The notes: a model not told the origin generated them from the letters alone. Shown: positions 51,555 through 60,975, counted from the first letter of the stretch. The stretch: 64,000 bases of DNA from Aequorivita vitellina (GCF_022008365.1 NZ_JAIRBA010000001.1:62001-126000), one strand, 5' to 3'. Numbers and translations: made by a program.

Positions 51555-53177
51555 ATGAAAAAAAGAATCTTAATTCCCATAGTGGCCGTTGGAATATTTT
51601 TCACCACGGTAAGCTTTAAAAGTGATTTTTTTGAAATTGCAAAACAAATTGAAATCTTCACCACACTTTTTAAGGAATTGAACATGAATTACGTAGATGA
51701 GGTTACTCCAGCTACGCTAATGGACAAGGCTATAAAAGGCATGCTAGACGATTTAGACCCCTATACCGTTTATTGGAACGAACAGCAGGTAGAGGACGCT
51801 AAAATCAATAATTCCGGCACGTATACGGGTATTGGCGCAATTGCGCAAAGCAGAAAAGATAAAATAATAATCGTTGAGCCTTACAAAGATTATCCAGCAG
51901 ATAAAGCGGGTTTAAAAGCTGGTGACGAAATTGTAAAAATTGGCAACATAACCATAGCCGATTTGCAAGACGACGCAGGCGAATTACTAAAAGGCACGCC
52001 AGGTTCAAAAGTAGAAGTAACCTACAAACGCCAAGGAAAAACGGCAACAACTACTATTACGCGCGACGCTGTAGAAATTAAAGCCGTTCCGTTTTACAAA
52101 TTGATAAATAACGATATTGGCTATATCGTGCTTTCACAATTTAATCGCAAAACAACTACAGAAACCAAAGCAGCATTGGTAGATTTAAAATCGCAGGGAG
52201 CTAAAAAAATTATTTTAGACCTCCGCGGAAACCCCGGTGGATTACTAAGTGAAGCTATTAATATTGTAAATTTATTTGTAGATAAAGGAGAAGTTATTAC
52301 CACTACAAAATCGGTTATTGAAAAATACAATCAAGTTTACAAAACTAAATTCGACCCAGTAGATAAGGAAATTCCATTGGTAGTTTTAGTGAACGGAAGA
52401 AGCGCTTCTGCCAGCGAAATTGTTTCCGGTGGTTTGCAGGATTTAGACCGCGCGGTAATTGTTGGCGCGCGTAGTTTTGGAAAAGGATTGGTGCAACGTC
52501 CAAAAAAACTAACCTACGGCACACAACTTAAAGTAACTATTTCGCGCTACTACACGCCCAGCGGTCGAAGCATTCAAGCTTTAGATTATTGGCATCGCGA
52601 TGAAAATGGCGATCCTGTTAGGAAGGATGCAAAAGAATACAACGCTTTTAAAACTAAAGGCGGAAGAACGGTTTATGACGGTGGGGGAATTTTACCCGAT
52701 ATTGAATTGAAATCGGCAGTTTACAGCCCAATAACTACAGCACTTTTAAAAGATAACGCTATTTTTGATTACGCTACAAAATACTACTACAGCCATCAAT
52801 TGAGCGATTGGCAAAACTTTAAATTCACGGAAGCCGATTTTCAAGATTTTCTGAAGTTTTTAAAAGCCAACAATTTTGAATACGAAACCGAAACCGAAAA
52901 GAAGTTTGCCGAAGGTTTAAAAATTGCCGACAATGACGATTTAAGCAAAGACATTTCAGCAAGCTACAACCAGCTTATGGCGGCAATTGACAGTGCAAAA
53001 GACAAAGCCATCGTTGATAAAAAAGTTGAAGTAGAGTCTCTGTTAACCGACGAAATTTTAAAACGTTATTTCTACCGCGAAGGATTGTACAATTATCAAA
53101 TTGAGCATAATCCTGAAATTTTAGAAGCTGTTTCGGTGTTGAATGATGAAGGACGATATAGTAAGATTTTGAAGTAA
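51555..53177 (+). CDS. S41 C-terminal processing protease
   Basis: A 540-residue periplasmic protease with an N-terminal signal anchor, a PDZ domain (about 85-170; GLKAGDEIVKIGN), and the S41 core: LDLRGNPGGLL, the serine-rich nucleophile stretch SASASE (283-288) and Lys310 in SFGKGLVQ. CtpA/Prc-type enzymes trim the C-termini of exported proteins. The C-terminal 150 residues are a helical extension. It is followed by the hydroxylase gene after 7 bases. Confidence 0.94.
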   Translation: MKKRILIPIVAVGIFFTTVSFKSDFFEIAKQIEIFTTLFKELNMNYVDEVTPATLMDKAIKGMLDDLDPYTVYWNEQQVEDAKINNSGTYTGIGAIAQSRKDKIIIVEPYKDYPADKAGLKAGDEIVKIGNITIADLQDDAGELLKGTPGSKVEVTYKRQGKTATTTITRDAVEIKAVPFYKLINNDIGYIVLSQFNRKTTTETKAALVDLKSQGAKKIILDLRGNPGGLLSEAINIVNLFVDKGEVITTTKSVIEKYNQVYKTKFDPVDKEIPLVVLVNGRSASASEIVSGGLQDLDRAVIVGARSFGKGLVQRPKKLTYGTQLKVTISRYYTPSGRSIQALDYWHRDENGDPVRKDAKEYNAFKTKGGRTVYDGGGILPDIELKSAVYSPITTALLKDNAIFDYATKYYYSHQLSDWQNFKFTEADFQDFLKFLKANNFEYETETEKKFAEGLKIADNDDLSKDISASYNQLMAAIDSAKDKAIVDKKVEVESLLTDEILKRYFYREGLYNYQIEHNPEILEAVSVLNDEGRYSKILK

Positions 53178-53184
53178 ATTTTTT

Positions 53185-54003
53185 ATGCACTCCTTCCTAT
53201 CTTTCTTCGAAACTATGCCGGTCTGGATGAAAGCAGGTTGGGTGTTTTTTATACTTTCCATTTTCTGGATTTTAGAAGGTTATTACAAACTTGTGTTTAC
53301 AAAATACAACAAATGGCGGCACGCAAAAACCAATCTAATTTTGCTCGCTTTTGTAATGTTAATAAATGTAGTTTTCGGCATTGCAACCGTCGGAATTTTT
53401 CTATGGTTACACGATTCAAATTTCGGGCTACTTCAATTAATTGAAGCGCCGGTTTGGATGGAATTACTGCTTTCAATTTTAGTTTTAGATTTAATTGCTC
53501 AGTATTTTGTCCATTATCTGCTTCATAAAATAAAGTGGATGTGGCGGTTGCATACGGTACATCATTCCGATAAAAATGTAGATGTAACTACCGGAACCCG
53601 GCATCATCCTTTCGATTTTATTATTAGGGAAACTTTCGCATTAATTGCAGTGGTTATTATGGGAATGCCGATTGCTTTCTACCTTTTTTACCGAATTTTA
53701 AGCGTGCTATTTACCTACTTTACGCACGCCAATATTTCGCTTCCGAAGCAATTAGACAAAGCTTTAAGCTATGTAATTGTTACTCCGAATATGCACAAGT
53801 TTCATCATCACTACCAAATGCCGTGGACAGATAGCAATTACGGTAATATGCTTTCTATTTGGGACCGTCTGTTTGGCACCTTTGTTTATGCCGATACTTC
53901 AAAAATAAAATATGGTTTAGACATTGTTGATCATAACAATGACGAAGATCTTCTCCAACAATTGAAGCTTCCTTTTGATAAAACAATTCAGTATAAAAAA
54001 TAA
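53185..54003 (+). CDS. Sterol desaturase / fatty-acid hydroxylase family membrane protein
   Basis: A 272-residue membrane protein with four to five hydrophobic segments and the histidine boxes of the non-haem diiron family: HYLLH (129-133 region), HTVHHSDKNVD, GTRHHPFD and HKFHHHYQ. Family members hydroxylate or desaturate lipids, including sphingolipid-type and carotenoid-like substrates. In Bacteroidota a role on membrane lipids is plausible, but the substrate is unknown. It probably shares a transcript with the S41 gene (7-base gap). Confidence 0.88.
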   Translation: MHSFLSFFETMPVWMKAGWVFFILSIFWILEGYYKLVFTKYNKWRHAKTNLILLAFVMLINVVFGIATVGIFLWLHDSNFGLLQLIEAPVWMELLLSILVLDLIAQYFVHYLLHKIKWMWRLHTVHHSDKNVDVTTGTRHHPFDFIIRETFALIAVVIMGMPIAFYLFYRILSVLFTYFTHANISLPKQLDKALSYVIVTPNMHKFHHHYQMPWTDSNYGNMLSIWDRLFGTFVYADTSKIKYGLDIVDHNNDEDLLQQLKLPFDKTIQYKK

Positions 54004-54075
54004 ATTAACAGTCGCTATAGTCGCTTAACATAAACTTAACTCACTGCTAATCAATATTATCGTAATTTAGCAGTT

Positions 54076-54447
54076 ATGGTAAAGTTAGATAAAGAAGAAA
54101 ATTCAGAGATTCTAAAGGAATCTGTGGCCTATTTAGAGAACCGAGGTTTTGAACACATTAAGGCCGATGTAGAAGGTTATGAAACCCCAAAATCCTATCT
54201 TAAAAAAGATAGCGATGTAGTAATTACGCCAGACATTGTTGCAGAACGGGCTGGAATTAAGCATTATTTTGAAATTAGTTTAAAATCTGCAAAGCCACGA
54301 TTGCTTAAATCTAAATGGCAATTTTTAGATACATTAACGCGCATGCGCAATCAACGCTTTAAAATAATAACGCGCCGTGGACATTATAAATTTACCGATG
54401 AAATGCTGAAAGATCTTAATTTAGAAAAAAACCTTATTAAGCTCTAA
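54076..54447 (+). CDS. Small conserved protein, possible nuclease-like fold
   Basis: A 123-residue soluble protein with no clear family. It contains DVVITPDIVAERAG followed by HYFEISLKSAK, so Asp53, Glu66, Ser68 and Lys70 form a pattern like the D-(x)n-E-x-S/K core of PD-(D/E)xK nucleases, with a helix (LLKSKWQFLDTLTRMR) and a basic strand next. This is only suggestive. The ATG at 54076 is 72 bases after the hydroxylase. Its stop overlaps the GNAT gene's end by 11 bases on the other strand. Confidence 0.68.
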   Translation: MVKLDKEENSEILKESVAYLENRGFEHIKADVEGYETPKSYLKKDSDVVITPDIVAERAGIKHYFEISLKSAKPRLLKSKWQFLDTLTRMRNQRFKIITRRGHYKFTDEMLKDLNLEKNLIKL

Positions 54448-54877
54448 CCATTGCTATGTGCGGAATACCGTCTTCCATATAGCGGTCTCCAATGGTTTTA
54501 AAACCGTGAGACTGATAAAAAATAACTAAATATATTTGAGCCGATATCTTTATGGTATTGGCTTTATATTTTTCTTTAATGGCTTCAATAGACACTTTGG
54601 TAATTTGATGGCCGTAACCAAGTTTACGGTAGTTTTCGCGAACTAAAATCCTTCCAATTGCGGCTTCATCAAAATAATCTCCTGCTTTAAAGCATCGCGC
54701 GTAAGCCACTAAAATACCATCTTTCCAACCCATAACGTGAAGTGCGCGTTGGTCTTTACCATCAATATCTTGATAGACGCAATCTTGTTCAACTACAAAG
54801 ATTTCGCTTCGTAATTGCAAAATTTCGTATAATTCTTTTCGGCTTAATTCTTCAAAATTCTTTACTTCAAATTCCAT
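54437..54877 (-). CDS. GNAT N-acetyltransferase, ElaA-like
   Basis: A 146-residue acetyltransferase of the GNAT superfamily. The ElaA-type N-terminus (LSRKELYEILQLRSEIFVVEQ) and AIGRILVRENYRKLGYGHQI, with the acetyl-CoA-binding loop, are visible. Small size and lack of extra domains fit ElaA. Substrate is unknown. It is the last gene of the rpiB-CDF-GNAT run on the minus strand. Confidence 0.88.
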   Translation of the reverse strand: MEFEVKNFEELSRKELYEILQLRSEIFVVEQDCVYQDIDGKDQRALHVMGWKDGILVAYARCFKAGDYFDEAAIGRILVRENYRKLGYGHQITKVSIEAIKEKYKANTIKISAQIYLVIFYQSHGFKTIGDRYMEDGIPHIAMVRA

Positions 54878-54894
54878 GGTTTTTTAAAATAAAA

Positions 54895-55812
54895 TCAATC
54901 TTGAACAATGATATCTTTTGGATCATCTTTTTGATGTTCAGGTTGAATTGTTACGTGGTTTATTCCGAAGTCGTGATAAAGAATTTCTTCAACCTTTGTT
55001 AATACCACATCAAATTGTGAAAGGGTTACGTCTTCAAAAAAATCAATATGTGCTTCTAAATGTGTTTCTTCTTCATTGAGTTGCCAAATATGCATGTGAT
55101 GCACATTTTTTATTTCGGGTATTTTACAAAGCGCATCGCTTATTACTACCAAATTTAAATCGTCTGGCGTAAAAAGCATGAGTACTTTAAAGGAACTTTT
55201 TAATAAACTAAAACCTACAACCAATAAGTACAAGGCTATTAAAACGGTCAAGAGGCTATCTACCCAAAACCACTGGTAATATTTCATTAACAAACCGCCA
55301 ATTAATACAGCCACAGATGCACCCATGTCGGTAATTAAATGTAGATATGCAGAGCGCATGTTCATATTACTTTTAGAATCTTTATAAAGCAATAAAACAC
55401 TAAACCCGTTGAATAAAATTCCCAAAATAGCCAACCAAATAACCAATCCACTTTCAATAGTTTGTGGATTAAAAAACCGGAAGGAAGCTTCGTAAATTAA
55501 ATATATTGCAACTACAATTAACGTAGCAGAATTTACAAAGGCCGCCAGTATTTCGGCTCGTTTGTAACCGAAAGTTTTTTCTATTGAAGCATCTTTTTTT
55601 GAATAGATATCTGCAATGTAACTTACAATTAAAGAAAGTACATCGCTAAAATTATGTAACGCATCTGATAGTAAAGATAAACTCCCAGAAATAATACCCC
55701 CAATTGCCTGCGCAAGTGTAATACCAATATTTAAAAGAATAGAAAGTAAAAGTTTTCTACCTTTTAAATCTGGGTGCGAATGGGTATGGGAATGTGCGTG
55801 GTTATGCGACAT
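54895..55812 (-). CDS. Cation diffusion facilitator (CzcD/ZitB type)
   Basis: A 305-residue CDF transporter that exports Zn2+ or similar divalent metals against protons. The N-terminus is histidine-rich (MSHNHAHSHTHSHPD), followed by six helices; HxxxD metal sites occur in HNFSD (second helix) and HLITD (fifth helix), and the C-terminal cytoplasmic domain contains VHHMHIWQL, the CDF dimer signature. It is 9 bases from rpiB and 17 from the GNAT gene, which suggests one operon. Confidence 0.94.
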   Translation of the reverse strand: MSHNHAHSHTHSHPDLKGRKLLLSILLNIGITLAQAIGGIISGSLSLLSDALHNFSDVLSLIVSYIADIYSKKDASIEKTFGYKRAEILAAFVNSATLIVVAIYLIYEASFRFFNPQTIESGLVIWLAILGILFNGFSVLLLYKDSKSNMNMRSAYLHLITDMGASVAVLIGGLLMKYYQWFWVDSLLTVLIALYLLVVGFSLLKSSFKVLMLFTPDDLNLVVISDALCKIPEIKNVHHMHIWQLNEEETHLEAHIDFFEDVTLSQFDVVLTKVEEILYHDFGINHVTIQPEHQKDDPKDIIVQD

Positions 55813-55821
55813 TGTACTTGT

Positions 55822-56253
55822 TTATGAACAGGCTATCTTTGCTACGCGATTTAGATGGCGACCACCTTCAAATTCAGTGTTTAAAAATGTTTTCACCATT
55901 TCTACGGCCTGTGGCTTGCTGGTAAATCGGGCCGGAATACTCAAGATATTTGCATCGTTGTGTTGTCGGGCAAGTTCGGTTATTTCCTTTGTCCAGCACA
56001 ATGCAGAACGTACTTTTTGGTGTTTGTTGGCAGTCATATTAGCGCCGTTTCCGCTTCCGCAGATTATAATTCCTAAATCTACATTTTGGTTTTCAACATC
56101 TGCTGCCACGGGATGTACAAAGTCTGGATAATCTACACTTGATTCGCTATCTGTTCCGTGGTTAATAACTGTGTGACCTTCTTTTTCAAGAAAAGTAACA
56201 ATTTCAAATTTATATTCTGTACCTGCGTGGTCATTGCCAATGGAAATTTTCAT
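55822..56253 (-). CDS. rpiB: Ribose-5-phosphate isomerase B
   Basis: The 143-residue enzyme interconverts ribose 5-phosphate and ribulose 5-phosphate. GNDHAG at the N-terminus, the catalytic Cys65 in IIICGSGNGANMTANK, and ANILSIPARF agree with LacAB/RpiB enzymes. It leads the rpiB-CDF-GNAT run from its own promoter and faces the long intergenic region at 56254-56869. Confidence 0.95.
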   Translation of the reverse strand: MKISIGNDHAGTEYKFEIVTFLEKEGHTVINHGTDSESSVDYPDFVHPVAADVENQNVDLGIIICGSGNGANMTANKHQKVRSALCWTKEITELARQHNDANILSIPARFTSKPQAVEMVKTFLNTEFEGGRHLNRVAKIACS

Positions 56254-56869
56254 AATTTTTTATTTTTTTCAAAGATAATGATTTCGTATTCAGAAAATTT
56301 CTTACACAAAATTTTAAGAGTAAAAAATTTATTTTTCAAGCTTCAAACCACAAACCCAGTGAAACGGTTGCAACCAGCTGATTTTAAAATATTAATAATT
56401 TCTTAACCATAAATTTATATTACAGTTAACAACATTGTTGATATTTGTTGACTGAAATGCTACAACTAAAATTGCAGATGTTATATTTATTTACAATAGG
56501 CTCAACTTTTTGAATAAACCAAAAAATAAAACACTTTTTTACAGCGTACTTATCATCATTATTTTTTTGTTTTCAAACATTATTTCGGTAAAAAGTTATA
56601 AGATTTTCGATGTGAAAAAGGGTTATCCACAGTTGTTAATTACTAAATTTATTAGTTTAGTTTCAAGTCTATTGCATCTTAAAACTATGTTAATAACCTG
56701 TAGTGAAAAGAAGATAAATTGATTTCAAAACAAAAATTCAAAAACTTATTGTACATATTAACACCCTATAATCATCACTATTTTTTATTTAATTAATTTT
56801 AAAAAAACAACTATTGTATTAATATATGTTGATAACTAAAAAAAGTGATGAAGACGATAGAAATTACCG
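56254..56869. other. 616-base AT-rich gene-free region, possible replication origin
   Basis: No convincing gene is present. It holds the rpiB -7 element, a perfect DnaA box TTATCCACA (56623-56631), a one-mismatch box TGTTGATAA on the other strand sense (56827-56835), two-mismatch words TGTTAATAA (56688) and TGTTGATAT (56436), GTTAACAACATTGTTG (56425-56440), and long A/T tracts. Divergent leading genes (rpiB leftward, rnr rightward) flank it. It may be oriC or a DnaA-bound regulatory region. Confidence 0.45.
56270..56277 (-). promoter_or_regulatory. -7 element (TATCTTTG) for rpiB
   Basis: On the complement TATCTTTG fits TAnnTTTG, 16 bases before the rpiB ATG at 56253. Confidence 0.58.
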
Positions 56870-57109
56870 TTAAACTATTTTCAAATTTGAAGGATGATTC
56901 AAGTTTTTAATTATTTCTTTGGCTTGTGCTATATCTTCAATATGAACTTGAAGTCTAATGCCGCCAATAGCGTTGGAGTAGAACGGAAAAACACTAACCA
57001 TGGTTTCATTTTGAAAAAAGTAACGCAATTCCTCTTGATCAAACAATAGCTGGAGTATTGCATATTCTGCGGGATATTGAAAAATAGCTATGGTTTTAAA
57101 ATGTTTCAT
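56870..57109 (-). CDS. DUF2007-domain putative signal-transducing protein
   Basis: A 79-residue protein with the DUF2007 pattern: FQYPAEYAILQLLFDQEELR, then YFFQNETMVSVFPFYSNAIG and GIRLQVHIEDIAQAKEII. Members are small cytoplasmic proteins of unknown signal role. It lies alone between the gene-free region and rnr, divergent from rnr. Sequence pattern, not size, is the reason for calling it. Confidence 0.8.
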   Translation of the reverse strand: MKHFKTIAIFQYPAEYAILQLLFDQEELRYFFQNETMVSVFPFYSNAIGGIRLQVHIEDIAQAKEIIKNLNHPSNLKIV

Positions 57110-57278
57110 TTAATTTAAGAAGTTGTTTTGTAACTGGGTTTTAAATTAATTTGAAGTAACCCAAAAATAACGAATAACTTGACCACCCAAACAACTTATA
57201 CTAAGGTACTAAAAGTTTCCTAATGTAAACCCGTCATTCTACGAGAAGTAGTACTTTTACGCAATTACAAAATTATAT

Positions 57279-59486
57279 ATGCCAAAAAATAAAAGAAAAA
57301 AGAAAACAAATAAAATTGAAAATCTTTCCCAAACCATTTTAAATATTCTTCGGAAAGATCATTCTAAATCATTTAACTACAAACAAATTGCCGCAAAGCT
57401 CCAATTGGACGACCCAAGTAGCCGAAACCAAATAGTAAAAAAGTTAAAGCAACTGCAGGGCAAAGGTGCCATTCAGGAAATTGAGCGCGGGAAATATATA
57501 CTTACCCCTTCGCAAAACTATTACACCGGAAAAGTAGATATAGCAGGCCGTGGCCAGGGTTTTATTATTGTTGAAGATTTAGAAGATGATATTTATGTAA
57601 GCAGTAAAAATTTAAACAAAGCGCTTCAAGGCGATATAGTAGAAGTGTATGTTTTTAAGCGAAAAAAAGGCGGGAAAACCGAAGGTGAAGTTACCAAAAT
57701 TATAGAGCGGAAACGAACCGAATTTGTAGGAACTATTCAAGTACAGGAGAATTTTGCATTTGTAGAAGTTACCGATTATAAAATGTACACTGATATTTTT
57801 ATTCCGAAGAATAATATAAACGGCGCAAAAAATGGTGAAAAAGTATTGGTGGCAATGGAAGATTGGCCCGAAAAGGCAGATTCGCCAACCGGAAAGGTGA
57901 TAAAGGTTCTGGGCATGCCTGGTGAACACAACACCGAGATTCACGCAATTCTTGCACAATACGGTTTGCCGTATGATTTTCCGCCAGATGTTGAAGATTT
58001 TGCAAATAAAATTGATACTTCAATTAAAGATTCCGAAATAAAAAAGCGTCGCGATATGCGCGATTCTTTAACGTTTACAATAGATCCGAAAGATGCAAAA
58101 GATTTTGACGATGCACTTTCCTTTGAAAAACTAGAGAACGGAAACTACGAAATAGGAATTCATATTGCAGATGTTTCACATTATGTAACGCCCGGAAACG
58201 AACTTGATGACGAAGCTTACGAGCGCGCAACATCAGTTTATTTGGTAGATAGAGTAGTGCCAATGCTTCCAGAAATTCTTTCAAACAACGCTTGTTCCCT
58301 TCGCCCAAACGAAGAAAAATATACTTTTTCTGCAGTTTTTGAAATGAATAAAAAAGCGGAAGTTGTAAAGCAATGGTTTGGAAAAACGGTAACGTATAGC
58401 GATGCGCGTTTTGCTTATGAAGAGGCACAACATGTTATAGAAAATCCAAAAGAAGAAATTCATAAAATTCCGGCAAATATTTCAATAACAAATAAAGAAT
58501 ACACGGTAAAACCAGAGATAGCCGAAGCCATTTTAGAAATGGATCGTTTAGCCAAAACCTTGCGTACAAAACGTATGCGAGCTGGCGCTATATCGTTTGA
58601 TAAAGTGGAAGTAAAATTTATTCTCGACGAAAAAAGTAATCCGGAAGGCGTTTATTTCAAAGAAAGTAAAGACGCAAACAAAATGATTGAAGAATTCATG
58701 CTTTTAGCAAATAGGAGCGTGGCCGAATTCATTGGAAAACAACAACCAAAAAAGACTTTTGTATATCGGGTTCATGACGAACCGGACGATGAAAAAATTG
58801 CTGCTTTAGAAAATATAATTAAACGTTTTGGTTATAAATTAAACACCAAAGACCGTCATTCTACAGCCACTTCAATGAACAAACTTTTAAAAGATGTTCA
58901 AGGTAAAAAAGAGCAAAATTTAATAGATACGCTTGCCATTCGCAGTATGAGCAAGGCAATGTACACTACGCATAATATTGGTCACTACGGTTTGGCGTTT
59001 GATTATTACACACACTTTACTTCGCCAATCCGTCGTTATCCCGATGTCATGGTTCATCGCCTTTTGCAGCATTATTTAGAAAATGGAAAATCTGCAAAAG
59101 AAGAAGAATACGAAGAAAAATGTGGTCACAGCAGCGACATGGAAAGCCTTGCCACAAATGCCGAACGCGATAGTATAAAGTATATGCAAGTAAAGTATAT
59201 GCAAGACCATAAAGATCAAGAATTTTTAGGCGTAATTTCAGGAGTTACCGAATGGGGTATTTATATTGAAATTATCTCGAATAAATGCGAAGGAATGGTG
59301 AGGTTACAAGATTTACAAGACGACCGTTACGAGTTTGACCGAGACGAATATGCCGTTATAGGGCAACGCACTAATAAAGTTTACCAACTTGGCGATGAAG
59401 TTTATGTAAAAGTAAAGAATGCAGATTTGGTAAAAAAGCATCTAGATTTTACAATGATTGGTAAGCATGAAAAATTTAATAAATAA
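57279..59486 (+). CDS. rnr: Ribonuclease R
   Basis: A 735-residue processive 3'-5' exoribonuclease. Architecture: basic N-terminus and winged-helix (residues 1-75), two cold-shock domains (80-215), RNB catalytic domain (about 255-580, with DPKDAKDFDDALS carrying the metal-binding aspartates, and HYGLAFDYYTHFTSPIRRYPD written here as two parts) and a C-terminal S1 domain (GVISGVTEWGIYIEI). It degrades structured RNA and helps ribosome quality control. The GIN-domain gene follows after 9 bases. Confidence 0.97.
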   Translation: MPKNKRKKKTNKIENLSQTILNILRKDHSKSFNYKQIAAKLQLDDPSSRNQIVKKLKQLQGKGAIQEIERGKYILTPSQNYYTGKVDIAGRGQGFIIVEDLEDDIYVSSKNLNKALQGDIVEVYVFKRKKGGKTEGEVTKIIERKRTEFVGTIQVQENFAFVEVTDYKMYTDIFIPKNNINGAKNGEKVLVAMEDWPEKADSPTGKVIKVLGMPGEHNTEIHAILAQYGLPYDFPPDVEDFANKIDTSIKDSEIKKRRDMRDSLTFTIDPKDAKDFDDALSFEKLENGNYEIGIHIADVSHYVTPGNELDDEAYERATSVYLVDRVVPMLPEILSNNACSLRPNEEKYTFSAVFEMNKKAEVVKQWFGKTVTYSDARFAYEEAQHVIENPKEEIHKIPANISITNKEYTVKPEIAEAILEMDRLAKTLRTKRMRAGAISFDKVEVKFILDEKSNPEGVYFKESKDANKMIEEFMLLANRSVAEFIGKQQPKKTFVYRVHDEPDDEKIAALENIIKRFGYKLNTKDRHSTATSMNKLLKDVQGKKEQNLIDTLAIRSMSKAMYTTHNIGHYGLAFDYYTHFTSPIRRYPDVMVHRLLQHYLENGKSAKEEEYEEKCGHSSDMESLATNAERDSIKYMQVKYMQDHKDQEFLGVISGVTEWGIYIEIISNKCEGMVRLQDLQDDRYEFDRDEYAVIGQRTNKVYQLGDEVYVKVKNADLVKKHLDFTMIGKHEKFNK

Positions 59487-59495
59487 ATACTACTA

Positions 59496-60173
59496 ATGAA
59501 AAAACTACTTCTTTTTATTACGCTTTTTACTTCTCTGTTTTCATTTTCGCAACAAACTCGGGACGTTGGCGATTTTAACGAATTAAAAGTTTACGATCTT
59601 ATTACGGTTGAACTAATTCCAGCTGCTAAAAATGAAGTAGTTGTTAGCGGTACCAATGCCGATTATGTAAAATTTATAAACGATAACGGCGTTTTAAAAG
59701 TACGAATGGAGCTTGAAGAACGCTTTGACGGCAATGAAACAAAGGTTGTTGTTTACTTCAAAAATGTTTCTGTTTTAGACGCTAACGAAGGCTCGGTTAT
59801 TTTTTCAGAAACCGAAATAAATGTTCCGTCATTGGAACTCAGAACCCAAGAAGGCGCAATAATCGATGTGAAAGTAGCTGCTGATAATTTAACTGTAAAA
59901 TCGGTTTCCGGTGGCATAATTGAAGCCGAAGGCGCTGCAAAAAGACAAGATATTACAATAAATTCGGGGGGTATTTATGACGCCAAAGATCTTATTTCTG
60001 AAGATACTGTTGTAAGTGTTACCGCGGGTGGTTCTGCTACAATATTTACTACTGAAAAAATTGACGCTAAAGTTACTGCGGGAGGTTCAATAAAAGTTTA
60101 TGGCAATCCGAAAAGCGTGCAAAAGAAAAGGCGCGCTGGCGGAAGTATTGAAATTGTAAAAAGTAATAATTAA
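59496..60173 (+). CDS. GIN-domain (DUF2807) exported protein
   Basis: A 225-residue protein with a signal peptide (ending FSFSQQ) and a DUF2807/head-GIN beta-solenoid: FNELKVYDLITVELIPA, then repeated short strands with Gly/Ser turns (SVSGGIIEAEGAAKRQDITI, VTAGGSATIFTTEK, VTAGGSIKVYGNP). Such proteins are widespread in Bacteroidota and probably surface-exposed or periplasmic; their role is unknown. It is co-oriented with rnr, 9 bases away. Confidence 0.88.
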   Translation: MKKLLLFITLFTSLFSFSQQTRDVGDFNELKVYDLITVELIPAAKNEVVVSGTNADYVKFINDNGVLKVRMELEERFDGNETKVVVYFKNVSVLDANEGSVIFSETEINVPSLELRTQEGAIIDVKVAADNLTVKSVSGGIIEAEGAAKRQDITINSGGIYDAKDLISEDTVVSVTAGGSATIFTTEKIDAKVTAGGSIKVYGNPKSVQKKRRAGGSIEIVKSNN

Positions 60174-60219
60174 TTTTTTACTGTAATTGGGTAAAAGTAA
60201 TTTGTATTTTTACCATACT

Positions 60220-60933
60220 ATGTTTGACGGTTTACTCTACGCAGCATTTTACGGTTTTCTTTTGGCATTTGCAGTTGGTCCGGTGTTTTTCACTTTGATT
60301 GAAACAGCGATTACCAAAGGAATAAAAGCCGCAATATTTTTTGATTTAGGAGCTATTTTTGCCGATGTTATTTTCATATTAATAGCTTTTTTTAGTACAA
60401 ATAGAATTCTTGAAAAAGTAAAACATGACCCCGGTCTTCTCATCTTTGGAGGTGCCATTTTAATAGCCTACGGAATAATTTCATACATACGTACCAACAG
60501 ATCGGTATTTAAAATTGTACGTGAACATTATGCAGTAAAAGTGAAAAAAAATCTAGGGGGCTTATTTTTAAAGGGCTTTCTTTTAAATTTTGTGAATTTC
60601 GGAGTACTCGCAGGGTGGATAGGTACTTTAATAATGGCCAATGCACTTACAACTTCAGATAATGGAGTTTTTGTTTTTATTGCTACAGTATTAGCTTCCT
60701 TCTTTTTAACCGATATTTTAAAAATGCTATTAGCCAAACGATTGAAGAATAAAATGACGCCGCGCGTTATTTTTAAAACTAAAAAATGGATTAGTATTTT
60801 AATACTGGCATTTGGTATTTTATTACTTACACAGGGAATTTTTCCAAAAGGAGTAGAAGCGGGACTCGAGAAAATTCCCGGAAATCGGCATCCAGTGGAA
60901 AGACCAATTCCGCCCGTTGAAGAACCGCTATAA
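60220..60933 (+). CDS. LysE-family amino-acid exporter
   Basis: A 237-residue membrane protein with six hydrophobic helices and the LysE/RhtB opening: AFYGFLLAFAVGPVFFTLIET, here split as AFYGFLLAFAVGP and VFFTLIE, where the GP motif is diagnostic. It probably exports amino acids or related metabolites. The ATG at 60220 is chosen over a TTG 33 bases upstream that would lie before a TATTTTTA near-consensus -7 element (60205-60212). The final 35 residues are charged and cytoplasmic. Confidence 0.87.
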   Translation: MFDGLLYAAFYGFLLAFAVGPVFFTLIETAITKGIKAAIFFDLGAIFADVIFILIAFFSTNRILEKVKHDPGLLIFGGAILIAYGIISYIRTNRSVFKIVREHYAVKVKKNLGGLFLKGFLLNFVNFGVLAGWIGTLIMANALTTSDNGVFVFIATVLASFFLTDILKMLLAKRLKNKMTPRVIFKTKKWISILILAFGILLLTQGIFPKGVEAGLEKIPGNRHPVERPIPPVEEPL

Positions 60934-60943
60934 TATTACTAAT

Positions 60944-60975
60944 AAAAAAAACCCCAACGAATGTTGAGGTTTTTG
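60944..60975 (-). terminator. Terminator for tRNA-Cys
   Basis: On the complement ACCTCAAC pairs with GTTGGGGT (one G-T wobble) around ATTC and runs into TTTTTTT. It begins 3 bases after the tRNA-Cys CCA end and can also serve the LysE gene from the other side, with one mismatch. Confidence 0.75.

Noticed and set aside
56510-56722. 70-codon frame in the gene-free region (begins MNKPKNKTLFYSVLIIII)
   Set aside because: It starts with TTG, lies in strongly AT-biased DNA, has a composition expected by chance there and spans the DnaA box; no supporting promoter or neighbour spacing.
57612-57959. Minus-strand frame inside rnr
   Set aside because: Composition is an artefact of the rnr codons; rnr motifs are intact on the plus strand.
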